Origin: Solenopsis invicta
Lineage: Eukaryota > Arthropoda > Insecta > Hymenoptera > Formicidae
NCBI RefSeq assembly: GCF_016802725.1
Contig: NC_052666.1
Span: 11,921,375 to 11,985,374, forward strand
Direction: 5' to 3'
Length of the DNA stretch: 64,000 bases
This document shows positions 20,001 through 28,379 of this stretch, one piece after another. A model generated the notes under the pieces. It had not been told where the DNA came from. It saw only the letters and a program-made list of their open reading frames with translations, and did not search any database. The position numbers and the translations under genes were made by a program. Position 1 is the stretch's first letter, and the number at the start of each line of letters is the position of its first letter.

Positions 20001-22194
20001 CGGTATAGCAGCGCTTAATGTAGATGGTTTGACAGTACATAGATTGCTTCAATTACCTGTTAAACATGGTCATACTCCCAAGTATAAACAATTAGCTGAT
20101 CATGTATTGAAAGTTTTACGAGCAGATCTTAAAGATGTCGTCCTTCTTATAATTGACAAAGTATCAATGATATCTAATTTGACTTTATTGTATATACATC
20201 TACGATTATGTGAAATATTCGATACTACTGATTGTGATGATGGCTGGTTTGGTCAAAAGAATATTCTTTTATTTGGAGATTTGCTTCAATTACCTCCTGT
20301 ACACGAAGAACCTGCCTTTGTCAAATTATCGAATGAAAAAATTCAAAAGTTTCTTGGTTCCTTAAATGCTGTTAATTTATGGACTACTTTATTCGAGTAT
20401 GATGAATTAACGATCAATATGCGTCAACAAGGAGACGTATCTTATCGTGAATTACTCTCGAGAATTCGTATTGGTTTATCGACGAATGCTGATTGTAACA
20501 TTCTTGAAAAAAGAAAATTATCTTTTAAAGGAGAATCTTTCGAAGCAAGATTAAACGAAATATGTGATTTTATTGAAAATTTGCCTTCTGATACCGTTTG
20601 TTTATTACCTACTTGTCATATGTGTGACGTTCTTAACACTGCGATGTTAAGTCGTATTGCTTCAAAAGAAATATTATTAATTGCTGAAGATGAGATTGAC
20701 TGTATTCCATATATAAAGAAAAAAGTTAAAAAGGTATTGTCGAATATTGATGAAGATACAAGTAGAACAGCTGGCCTTTTCAAACAAATTTCAATTAAAA
20801 TTGGAGCGAAAGTTATGATAAGACGCAATATCGATGCTAGTTTGGGCCTTGTAAATGGTACAATTGCTACAGTTATTTCAGTTGTACAGGATACGTCAAC
20901 TGATTATATTGAAGGGGTCAAACTTCTTTTGCCATCTGGTTCAGAATATTTAATTGAAAGACTGAATGTCAAGTTTCCAGTCATGGATGGAGCATATGTT
21001 ATTAGAAAACAATTTCCATTAACTCTGAGTTATGGTATCACCATTCATAAAAGTCAAGGTTTAAGTTTACAAAATGCCATTATGGACATAGGTAACTCAG
21101 TATTTAGTTGGGGTCAGACTTATGTTGCTTTATCCCGAGTAACGTCTTTAGATGGATTGCATTTGATTAATTATGACCCTTCGTCGGTAGTAGCCAGTGA
21201 AGAAGCGATTGTCGAATATAATCGTTTAAAAAAGTTAAATAAACCAGAAGCAAAAATTATTAATGTATCGAAAGAACGTTACCGTAAAGTTAAAGATGTA
21301 CTATGGACATTAGGGAAAACAATTATTTCCGTTCAACAATCAGCTCAAAAACAAGTTGAACAGAGTTTTGGTAATTGGATTATACATGGTTTCGAAAATA
21401 CTGACAAAATTTCGTGCTATGCGAATGCTTCATTGCAATGTATATTCCATTTAAATATTATTAGAAAACAATTGTTTAATTTTGATAATTTGGATGTTTT
21501 AAGTACATTAGCGCATCGATATGAAAACGGAATGCGCAATTTGAATACCTGTACAATACGAAAAGATTTAGGAGACTATTTTTCGACTGATACTAAACGA
21601 GATGCGTTTGATTTTCTTAACGCTCTTTGTACAAAATACGATTTTATAAAAAATTTGGTAGAGCATCAAATTATTTCTACTAGTCGATGTAAAATATGTA
21701 GTTACGTAAATGCTAATAATTATAATCAGGTGATCCTTTCAATTCCTATTAGCAATGTGAAGAAAAAAAGTATTAATCTTAATGATTTACTGAATATTTC
21801 ATTTTTACGTTTGTCTGATTCTGAGAAATCGTGTGAACGTTGTGGAGAAAATATGTCAATTAAGAATGAAATAACATCGACCAAACAGATATTTATTATC
21901 CGTTTAATTTTATTTTCATTACAAAACGGTGTATTAGAGAAGGTACCACAAAAATTGAATTTAACTGCTGTTCCGACAAGTAAAATATTAATATCTGGTC
22001 AAGAGTTTAAAATTATGAATGCTGTATTTCATCACGGTTCATGTATCCAAAACGGTCACTTTACAAGTATGTGTAGAGAAGGATCATCTGGTAAATGGTT
22101 TGAAAGTGATGATATGCATGTTACAAAAAAGCAATGGCCTAGGGGTGCTAAAGATATTTATATATTATTTTTAGAAAAAGTTGGTAGTAAATAA
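14074..22194 (+). CDS. Helitron Rep-helicase with two Ulp1-type and one USP-type protease domains
   Basis: An uninterrupted 2,706-codon gene. I start it at the ATG at 14,074 (context aaaATGt); the frame extends 15 bp upstream without another ATG. Domains by residue: Ulp1/SENP-like protease 1 (about 60-180; His79, Asp94, Gln131, Cys137) and protease 2 (about 320-440; His336, Asp351, Gln388, Cys394), the products of an internal duplication; basic 15-residue repeats (about 485-600); CxxC pairs (about 975-1,045); Helitron-like N/Rep domain with His1487-Phe-His1489 and Tyr1634/Tyr1638; PIF1-like helicase with GEGGTGKS (1,945-1,952), motif II Asp2028-Lys2029, and HKSQG near 2,325; USP-like protease with Cys2448, DAFDFL at 2,510, two CxxC pairs, His2662 and Asp2679/2680. 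Rep and helicase drive rolling-circle transposition; the proteases would act on SUMO- or ubiquitin-type conjugates or on the polyprotein (inference). The motif II Lys may impair ATP hydrolysis. Confidence 0.93.
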   Translation: MSMKTRNITLMPADKDIIIRGEWLTDSHIDHFHRLLASYSDYRPVETFRIQLLDTIQPVSKDTKHIQILHSSSSLLDGHWVCSFYDRKNIFIYDSLNNKTLHKQHKQFLERLFPTYDFENNPVKFPNVQQQPNCNDCGVYAIAFAISLLLNIKPEKVRYEHMLMRLHLLKILEKNVIEHFPQDSQYGVPQEILPLAAIRATDALVERTIYLSQKNSFKNQLNKVVNNCGSKRHIEAVDNYCVEKRLQYAPDVENNVIFNNMSVKTKDCITLAPAERNIIEQGEWLNCTHMEHFNQLVASCSNYTPVGTWLIQVPDRIPAVSKDTKHIQILHSSDGHWVCSFYDRKNILIYDSLNNETLHKQHKQFLERLFPTYDFERNPVKFPNVQQQPNGSDCGVFAIAFAISLLFNIKPEKVRYEHKLMRPHLLKVFETNVIEHFPQDPQYDVLQKVFPLTVIRAREIDALAKRTQRQCETEQQKSSRLKKLRDIYSSQNTKNNCAKKRHLEEQDVDNRAKKRLRYAQDVENICAKQRYRYKKDLINNQATKRHRYRKDLVNNRSKKRYRYKKDLTNNRAKKRRRYENNKEKYCFNKRQCYSKRSQHERDRRIKYSNRKWLYNKRYYEKKKSKSSFDQKNIGSNIIKKYNKFWSKNYIQMRKCVIIADIVKKIDIKNHIERQLEAEKIVSSSMHIRHRYIGDMRKILTKLRKKAKVHLTLVAENCSTIDDKLSALCGISRHTATSENYFSVYAKLYMRLDSSETSSEQKITNVKGQVTNELIPTVTLPEPLIMNVEGQVTNVLPLIQAQAKKAWAKKAWSCNTFCQIDSCTIDRCQKFFEEMEHCTLKKIPQFLNKIHQKCTVNASTEKSGHTHACYMNATLCKAMSLPIQLLSSHFPKVRNIRRMIYKMSGFYKKVIELDNALTSADVDALNKIITLAKEQVNVYKHHQTSTHLSDDDIISKYNKAFKALTKRKMDTPRYICASCERLCYKRSVSKISKVKAQLDIPVWRDLMAHLRNQNIDAQYICNYCEGKFRNALMPAYCILNNLCIQDVPEVISSLNTFEKMLVQRAKAFQTVVKIGNVMNNKKLPLRQMVQKVKGRTFHLPLPLQKTMDKICSNSDPINKNFEIYILIRGIPTKSKVIWEEMVNIKKVFDALTWLKRYNPVYKHIILPDTYEGLCSEKDIKFFEIKETEDDSESLLDGDNILNPKIETQEAENNAEVNTVVNNQGKAMLTQITDNNDGYYEQYTIHPLYEKKSRESAAALYQMLKIEDSPLDNREKSLDLLCFPDLYPFGVNGQHETRQIKLHDHEFIKCRLTSKHPQYRLNQQYLFYLFNNANNRQLSRGIYHKLNVTNLRDQYTAVQYLEAMHKELLESNLSTIFSTLRNTEQYWRKPRSDLNCMIQHYGPATWFVTLSPGEWEWNDLGEYIREVNGWHNDSSCISVLVAKDPVSTSRFLDNKFWAMLDFICSEDHPIGEVTHYFWRREYQGRGIQHFHLLIWIKDAPIIGKSSIEDVAKFILQHVSCKTPDKNISPTLYKRVNTYQLHKHNNYCLRSKKMGRKVIRVCRFGFPRVITETLIMKDVVSSIAGRKKLKHRSRLYDLPRTDNEVNVNDYNPVVLTAWEGNMDIQFVGENSTLLTWYVTKYVSKASKCELSENILESKDQKNKSVASCLWNVGLRFLNHRECGALEAADTLLGISLYGTDPATTIKWLDVNKIRYRRVKSCKEVQALDGESKDIFCPSMIDNHYPNRPKEFESMSLYEFAQWHDITKIKPKSKNITFYKIDNVYYLKRRQRAYLINHYRYDVNTRPEDYFLALLLMFQPWRKIEELKNVCDTYAESFHTVKLHLVEALQYHERMEELKKAFETAKELVQQQLDEKQQHVTQDDPDNPIGVQNVQAGEAMQDLGNKYNEEVDMSQMISKLNVDQKRVFDRVTSTVMSNEKSLLRLYVSGEGGTGKSFLIKTIKCWIKQNLNKDTAIAAPTGIAALNVDGLTVHRLLQLPVKHGHTPKYKQLADHVLKVLRADLKDVVLLIIDKVSMISNLTLLYIHLRLCEIFDTTDCDDGWFGQKNILLFGDLLQLPPVHEEPAFVKLSNEKIQKFLGSLNAVNLWTTLFEYDELTINMRQQGDVSYRELLSRIRIGLSTNADCNILEKRKLSFKGESFEARLNEICDFIENLPSDTVCLLPTCHMCDVLNTAMLSRIASKEILLIAEDEIDCIPYIKKKVKKVLSNIDEDTSRTAGLFKQISIKIGAKVMIRRNIDASLGLVNGTIATVISVVQDTSTDYIEGVKLLLPSGSEYLIERLNVKFPVMDGAYVIRKQFPLTLSYGITIHKSQGLSLQNAIMDIGNSVFSWGQTYVALSRVTSLDGLHLINYDPSSVVASEEAIVEYNRLKKLNKPEAKIINVSKERYRKVKDVLWTLGKTIISVQQSAQKQVEQSFGNWIIHGFENTDKISCYANASLQCIFHLNIIRKQLFNFDNLDVLSTLAHRYENGMRNLNTCTIRKDLGDYFSTDTKRDAFDFLNALCTKYDFIKNLVEHQIISTSRCKICSYVNANNYNQVILSIPISNVKKKSINLNDLLNISFLRLSDSEKSCERCGENMSIKNEITSTKQIFIIRLILFSLQNGVLEKVPQKLNLTAVPTSKILISGQEFKIMNAVFHHGSCIQNGHFTSMCREGSSGKWFESDDMHVTKKQWPRGAKDIYILFLEKVGSK

Positions 22195-22205
22195 ACTAAT
22201 CAGTA

Positions 22206-22561
22206 CAAAATTACCTTTTCAAAAAAAGGTAAAAAAAAGGCGGTATTTATGTGTGTGCGCGCACCTTATCTTTAATTTTTCCTAAAAACACAAGTGGTGC
22301 TATTTCTGTATTTTAACAGAGAAATTTTTCTATGCTAACCCATGTGGTACTCTCTTTAATTCTATACAAAACCTAAGTGATTCTATTTCTGCATTTTCAT
22401 TGAAAAATCTTCCTATTCCTAACTCAAGTAGTATTTACCCAAGTGGTACTATTTTTGTATTTTAACAGAAAAATTTTTCTATGCTAACCTATGTGGTAAT
22501 TACGTTTAACTTTAAGTCTACAAAAGTATATTATTGCTTAACACTACAAAACGCGTGATAT
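22206..22561 (+). repeat. Direct repeat of the Helitron terminal module
   Basis: This roughly 356-bp block begins 'acaaaattaccttttc' and contains AAAAAAAGGTAAAAAAAAGG, 'gtgtgtgcgcgcacc' and a series of 'aagtggt.ctatttctgtatttt' motifs. It is repeated directly from 22,562, and a diverged form lies at 11,048. TTACC..GGTAA around the A-tract can form a hairpin of about 10 bp, a structure found near Helitron 3' ends. It starts 12 bp after the gene's stop codon. Confidence 0.75.
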
Positions 22562-24708
22562 CAGTACAAAATTACCTTTTTAAAAAAAGGTAAAAAAAAG
22601 GCGGTATTTTTGTGTGTGCGCGCACCTTATCTCTAATTTTCCCTAAAAACACAAGTGGTACTATTTCTGTATTTTAACAGAGAAATTTTTATATGCTAAC
22701 CCATGTGGTACTCTCTTTAATTACTATACAAAACCTAAGTGATTCTATTTCTGCATTTTCATTGAAAAATCTTCCTATTTCTAACCCAAGTAGTATTTAC
22801 TTAAAAATAAATATTTTAAATTTAATCCAACCTAAATGTATTCTTCCCAAAAAATGTATGAAATCTTTAAATTGCGCTATTTATAAAGAGAATATGTTGC
22901 TCTTTGAAATAACTGCTGTATTTACTTAAAAATAAATATCTTACATTTAATCGAACCTAAATGTATTCTTTCCAAAAAATGTATGAAATCTTTAAATTGC
23001 GCCATTTATAAAGAGATTATGTTGCTCTTTGAAATAACTGCTGTATTTACTTAAAAATAAATATCTTAAATTTAATCCAACCTAAATGTATTCTTCCCAA
23101 AAAATGTATGAAATCTTTAAATTGCGCCATTTATAAAGAGAATATGTTGCTCTTTGAAATAACTGCTGTATTTACTTAAAAATAAAAATCTTCAATTTAA
23201 TCCAACCTAAATGTATTCTTTCCAAAAAATGTATGAAATCTTTAAATTGCGCCATTTATAAAGAGAATATGTTGCTCTTTGAAATAACTGCTGTATTTAC
23301 TTAAAAATAAAAATCTTCAATTTAATCCAACCTAAATGTATTCTTTCCAAAAAATGTATGAAATCTTTAAATTGCGCCATTTATAAAGAGAATATGTTGC
23401 TCTTTGAAATAATTGCTGTACTACTTTTAACAAATCAAATGCAAGTGATAGTATCTTTATTTTTTAAATAAAATCCAAGTGGTATCTTTAATTCCTTTCT
23501 AAATAAAATTCAAGTGATACTATCTGTGTATTTCTATTAAAAAATTTTTCTGTTTTAACCTAAGTAGATGTACTTAATTTTAAAAAGTTTTAAAGAAATA
23601 TATAACATTTAATCTTAAAGAATTAAGGAAAAAACAGAAATGAGAAAGTTTTATTAAAATATAAAATTTTTAAACTACAAAAAATTGCCGCTGCTAGATG
23701 TCTAAATATCTAAATAAAATGTTGTAAAATATTTATTAAAATAGTTACTTGATAACTTAGATAATTATAATGATTTACAATGTTACTTGTAAAAATTATA
23801 ATGATTTACAATGTTACTTGTAAAAGAAACAAGTGTTAAAGAAATTTAATCTTTAACTTACTTCGCGTAATTACTTTATTTTGTAACGCATATCTTACAA
23901 GTGTTACATTTATCGCATTCTTTCTTATGTCAATTCTTTTTATTGCTTTTCTTATCTAGCAGCGGCAATTTTTTGTAGTTTAAAAATTTTATATTTTAAT
24001 AAAACTTTCTCATTTCTGTTTTTTCCTTAATTCTTTAAGATTAAATGTTATATATTTCTTTAAAACTTTTTAAAATTAAGTACATCTACTTAGGTTAAAA
24101 CAGAAAAATTTTTTAATAGAAATACACAGATAGTATCACTTGAATTTTATTTAGAAAGGAATTAAAGATACCACTTGGATTTTATTTAAAAAATAAAGAT
24201 ACTATCACTTGCATTTGATTTGTTAAAAGTAGTACAGCAATTATTTCAAAGAGCAACATATTCTCTTTATAAATGGCGCAATTTAAAGATTTCATACATT
24301 TTTTGGAAAGAATACATTTAGGTTCGATTAAATGTAAGATATTTATTTTTAAGTAAATACAGCAGTTATTTCAAAGAGCAACATATTCTCTTTATAAATA
24401 GCGCAATTTAAAGATTTCATACATTTTTTGGGAAGAATACATTTAGGTTGGATTAAATTTAAAATATTTATTTTTAAGTAAATACTACTTGGGTTAGAAA
24501 TAGGAAGATTTTTCAATGAAAATGCAGAAATAGAATCACTTAGGTTTTGTATAGTAATTAAAAAGAGTACCACATGGGTTAGCATATAAAAATTTCTCTG
24601 TTAAAATACAGAAATAGTACCACTTGTGTTTTTAGGGAAAATTAGAGATAAGGTGCGCGCACACACAAAAATACCGCCTTTTTTTTTACCTTTTTTTGAA
24701 AATTTGTT
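22562..24708. repeat. Long palindrome with unequal arms at the Helitron 3' side
   Basis: The left arm (22,562-23,697) is matched by its reverse complement (23,956-24,708) around a roughly 258-bp AT-rich centre. The inner boundary is 'ttgccgctgctaga' against 'tctagcagcggcaa'. Outer ends are the 'aaaggtaaaaaaaaggcgg' module and its complement. The left arm holds five 125-bp tandem units and the right arm two. Such a structure could form a very large cruciform and resembles foldback element ends. Confidence 0.88.
22796..23420 (+). repeat. Tandem array, five 125-bp units
   Basis: Units begin 'tttacttaaaaataaa' at 22,796, 22,921, 23,046, 23,171 and 23,296, an exact 125-bp spacing. Each includes 'gcgcYatttataaagag' and 'tgttgctctttgaaataa'. 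The right palindrome arm carries only two units. One matches unit 1 (it has the 'gcgcta' variant). The other combines the unit-2 variant 'acatttaatcgaacc' with the unit-5 ending 'aattgctgtacta'. Confidence 0.92.
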
Positions 24709-27270
24709 TTACAGCAACCTTGTGGTTGTAAAGTAATACTTTTGTTCTAACTGTACAAAATCCTTCCGAATTAATGTATCAATTTCAATATTTAGTATTG
24801 GAAGTATTTTCATTCTTTTTGGACAAAGTTTGGAACATTTGGATACTTCTCGAGAAGTTGGATATTCTGCTAATAATTTATTACATAAAAAGCCAACTGT
24901 TACTTGACAATCTATTAATATGCAATTATTTGATAAAGTGCTACCTGAAAATATCTTCATTAGAATTTCGGCACGTAATCTATAAGATAATTTATGTACA
25001 CCGTTAGATACCATATCACTTATTAATTTTAAAAAGACGTTATTACATTCTTTATTAATTAAATCTTTGACTTTATCTTTATCAAGATATGCAGCCATAA
25101 AGAGTTGCAAAATATTGTTGAAAGCGCATGTATTCTTAAAAGAGTATTTTGTTTTCTCAAATGTAACTGCTTTAATATTTAAATTTTTACCATTTTTAAT
25201 AATAGGTATTTTACGTATATTTTTATATGCAATAAAAATTCATTTTCGATATTCTTTCCTTATAAATATCAGCCTTTAGATTGAGATTCTGTTACCGCAA
25301 TACCCCGCCAATCTTCCACTTTTCTCGATGCAATTATATTTTAAACATCTGTTCTTTCGGAATTTTTACATATCCTTTTCTGTCCATATCCTTCTTCTCC
25401 TATTGAAACAAAACAAGCATCAAGTGCATGTACATTTTTCCGACATATATAGCAGACATGTACACCGCTTGGTGGTCCATTTTTGCATGCTGGGCATTTA
25501 TTTTCTATATTTTTGTCAACATCATCCGTTGTAGTGATAATATTTCTGTTGTTTATTGGTTGTTTATTGGTTTTATCACATCTTCTGCATTTTTTGTTCT
25601 TGTCCCAAAAATTAATATTGGTTAATTTTATACGACCACTTATAAATAAAATATGTTTTGTAACAAATTCATCTATTCTCATTGGTGTTTGTTCCGTTTT
25701 CAAAAAAAATGTTTTTTATAATATTGAAATCACTCTCTACTGAAGCGCTACTGGTTGGAATTCTTCCATATCCAAATTTGTCTCTGCATATACACGACCA
25801 CATGAGTATCAATTTTATATCTTTCAAAAGACGATCTGCAATTACTGGCATGTAATAGGCATTTTCACGATTTTCTTCATTTTCAGAGATCATTTGTTGT
25901 ATTTCATTATCAATATCTTCTGCCCGTTGACTCCACTTATTATCGTCGCTATCTTCATTATAAACATCGAATTGTTTTATTTTAAATCATTCTATGGGCA
26001 TTTCTTTATTTGAAGATGTTAATAAGTTCTTCATCTTTATTTTATGTATTTCGCATACTGTTTTTTCATCATTTGTTGTCATGCTTTCTGTTTCACTTCT
26101 TGCTATAATTAATAGTCCTTTTACTATTTCTTTTGCTGTATTAATGCTGCGACTTAAAATTAATTGTCTTAATAGTTACAAATAAAGTGCTTTTACGCGT
26201 GGTCATACATCTTTCAAAAAATTTCCATACGTTTTAATAAAATGTGCCACATCTACGCGTATATAACATGTAGGCAAATTGTCTTCTTTACATGAATCAG
26301 AATATTCTTCGAGAGTAAAATATCCTGTGAAACATCGTACTGCTGTTAATAATGCACGACTGGCATCACGTACTATTTCGTGTGGACGAGGTGCACCCGA
26401 TCGAATTCACTCCATCAACCAATACTGGATTGCATTTGTATGATGACTTTCTGAAAGCATTTGACATACTGGAAAGAGACCGCTTGTCTTTGAATGAATA
26501 ACACAATTATACAAAAAAATTGTGTTTTGATTTAGTTTTAGTGTTTAGTTCGGATCTTCTAATTTTTTTCACAATACTTCCTGTTGCATCTATACATATA
26601 TAAACAAGATGTTTCATCTGATACATATGTCCAATATGCATATAATTGATGATTGGACCAATAATGTGTATAAAAAGAATTCCATCCAATTCTGTGTATT
26701 ATATGTCTTAATGATCCTAATTGCAATAAATATAGCGCTTTCAATGGATCCTTGTTCATTTTTCTGAACAATATCATATTTTGCTACTCTCAAAACATCA
26801 GTACTGTATAAATGTGGCGGTTCTTTATCATCACCCTCTTGCATTAATTTCTTTGCCATTTCTATCCTATATTTTGATGCACTTGTTTCTTGTAATTGGT
26901 CAATAACTGTTTGTCTTACAGGTTTCCTTAAGTACCGTTTTCCGCAACGTCCTTGACCTTCAGTATAAGTGCATTTTAATTTGGTAACTAGTTCTTCAGA
27001 ATTATTAATTGCACAATTAATAGTAGATCCACATTTACGGATACCGCATGCATATCCGGATTTTGCATGATTCAATAATTTATGGCGTTTAAAATTAAAT
27101 GCACAAGATATTTTAGTGGTTTCCCATATTTTTTCATTGAAGATATGCTGCCATAATCCAAGTTACAATATAGCATATTCTCGATAAGATATAGGACGGT
27201 TTATCTCTGTTCTATGATATTTTTTATATATAATCATTGACGTAAAATCTTCTTTAGGTATACTGGTAAA
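24709..27270 (-). pseudogene. DDE-type transposase pseudogene, C-terminal part (MULE/NOF-like?)
   Basis: On the minus strand a decayed but continuous coding region can be followed from 27,270 to a stop at 24,709. It opens FTSIPKEDFTSM, has Cys-rich pieces (CGIRKCGSTINC, CTYTEGQGRCGKRY), then YICIDATGS and EIVRDASRALLTAV, two conserved Asp contexts that look like DDE catalytic segments. YIRVDVAHFIKTYGN and RIPTSSASVESDFNIIKN follow, and the C-terminus is a Cys pair region (CPACKNGPP, HVCYICRKNVHALDAC). Several stops and frameshifts break it. The N-terminus lies at 33,450-33,765, beyond a 6.2-kb insertion. I cannot name the family firmly; a Mutator-like/NOF relative is my best guess. Its C-terminus abuts the palindrome at 24,708. 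Confidence 0.6.
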
Positions 27271-27273
27271 CCT

Positions 27274-28132
27274 TTACAAAAGGGGAGCAGCCTCTGACGA
27301 CCTTGACCTTGACATATGTTATCAATGGGAAGGTACTAAGTGACATACAAAAGGTTTTAAGTAATGCTCACGTCTTATTAAAAAAATACCATTACAAAAA
27401 GAAACAGTTTTTTTTATTTATTTCAGAAAATATTCATTTTACAAAAAAATGTGTCAAACAAAAAATGAAGCTCGTGATAAGCTTTATAAAAAAAGTTATA
27501 TGCATATTTTATCTAACTTTAATACTGTAGTTGTTATAGTAGAAAAACTGTTTTAAAATAATTTTTTTTTAGTTTGAGTAGTTTTGCGTGAAATGTAGAT
27601 GCTTGGGCGGGAGAGGGGCTCTGCCGGGGCCTTTCCCGCACCCCCTCCCCGTTTTTTTTTTAACCCAACCTAATCCTGATCGTATTTTAGTTGTAATTTG
27701 GTCAAGTTTATCTAATTGACCATGTTGCGATATTTGATTTAAAATTATGGACCACCCTTTCCCGCATCCACCACGTTATTAGTGGACTCATTGAGACGGG
27801 GTGGATTAGGTTAGAAAAAATACGGGGAGGGGATGCAGAGGGAGGGGCGGAGCCCCTCCACCGCCCACGCGTTCTCTGTATAACATGTAAAAATTTGAAT
27901 TTGTAAGAATTTTTTTATAAATGGTTTTTTGATTATAACTCCTAAAGTATTGAAGTTAGGTAAAATATGTATAGAACCTTATTTGTAGAGCTTATCACAA
28001 ACTTTATTTTTATTTAACACATTTTTATGTAAAATGAACATTTTCTGAAATAATTAAAAAAAACTTTTTTTTTCTCTGATAATATTTTTTTAATAAGATG
28101 TGAGCATTACTTAAAACCTTTTGTATGTCAGT
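27274..28132. mobile_element. Foldback element, left and central part (right end at 33,372-33,444)
   Basis: The block starts 'ttacaaaaggggagc', then 'tgacgaccttgaccttgac'. Its counterpart in inverted orientation is at 33,380-33,444, on the other side of the hAT element. Internally, 'gacatacaaaaggttttaag' near 27,340 pairs with its complement near 28,125. GC-rich 'gggcgggagaggggctc' (27,606) pairs with 'gagcccctccaccgccc' (27,850). Removing the hAT insertion restores a nearly palindromic element of about 0.93 kb. It has no coding capacity and interrupts the transposase pseudogene on either side. A target duplication was not identified. Confidence 0.7.
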
Positions 28133-28379
28133 CAGGACCGTCGAGAGGTCACATCGGGCCCCAAGGTAGTTTTTGCCAACGGGCCCCCTGAGTATTTTAA
28201 AAAATATGTAGTAATATCAAAATATTGTAAAACTAGCTTACGAATTACCGTTTTATTACATTTGTATTCAGGTAATAAAAATTTTTAGACGTTTTCACAG
28301 ATATTTATTTTAAATTTGAACGCATGAATTAAACAATGTTAAACTTAACAAGACTAGGTAAAATTTACTTAAGTCTAAA

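Larger units (their letters stand above)
11048..24708 (+). mobile_element. Helitron-family transposon, about 13.7 kb
   Basis: The body is one 8.1-kb gene (14,074-22,194) with Rep and helicase domains typical of Helitrons. The left end is placed at about 11,048, where a module starts: a TTATCTTTG..AAAAAAAGGTAA hairpin-like sequence, then 'gtgtgtgtgcgcgcgc' and motifs such as 'tggtactatctttgt'. The same module occurs downstream at 22,206 and 22,562 in direct orientation and at about 24,708 inverted. The right limit is therefore either near 22,560 or near 24,708; I give the outer one. Between left end and gene lie spacer DNA, an internal 149-bp duplication, a LINE relic, a pyrimidine-rich tract and a minisatellite. 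Helitron termini are hard to define, and the relation of the palindrome to the element is an inference. Confidence 0.6.
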
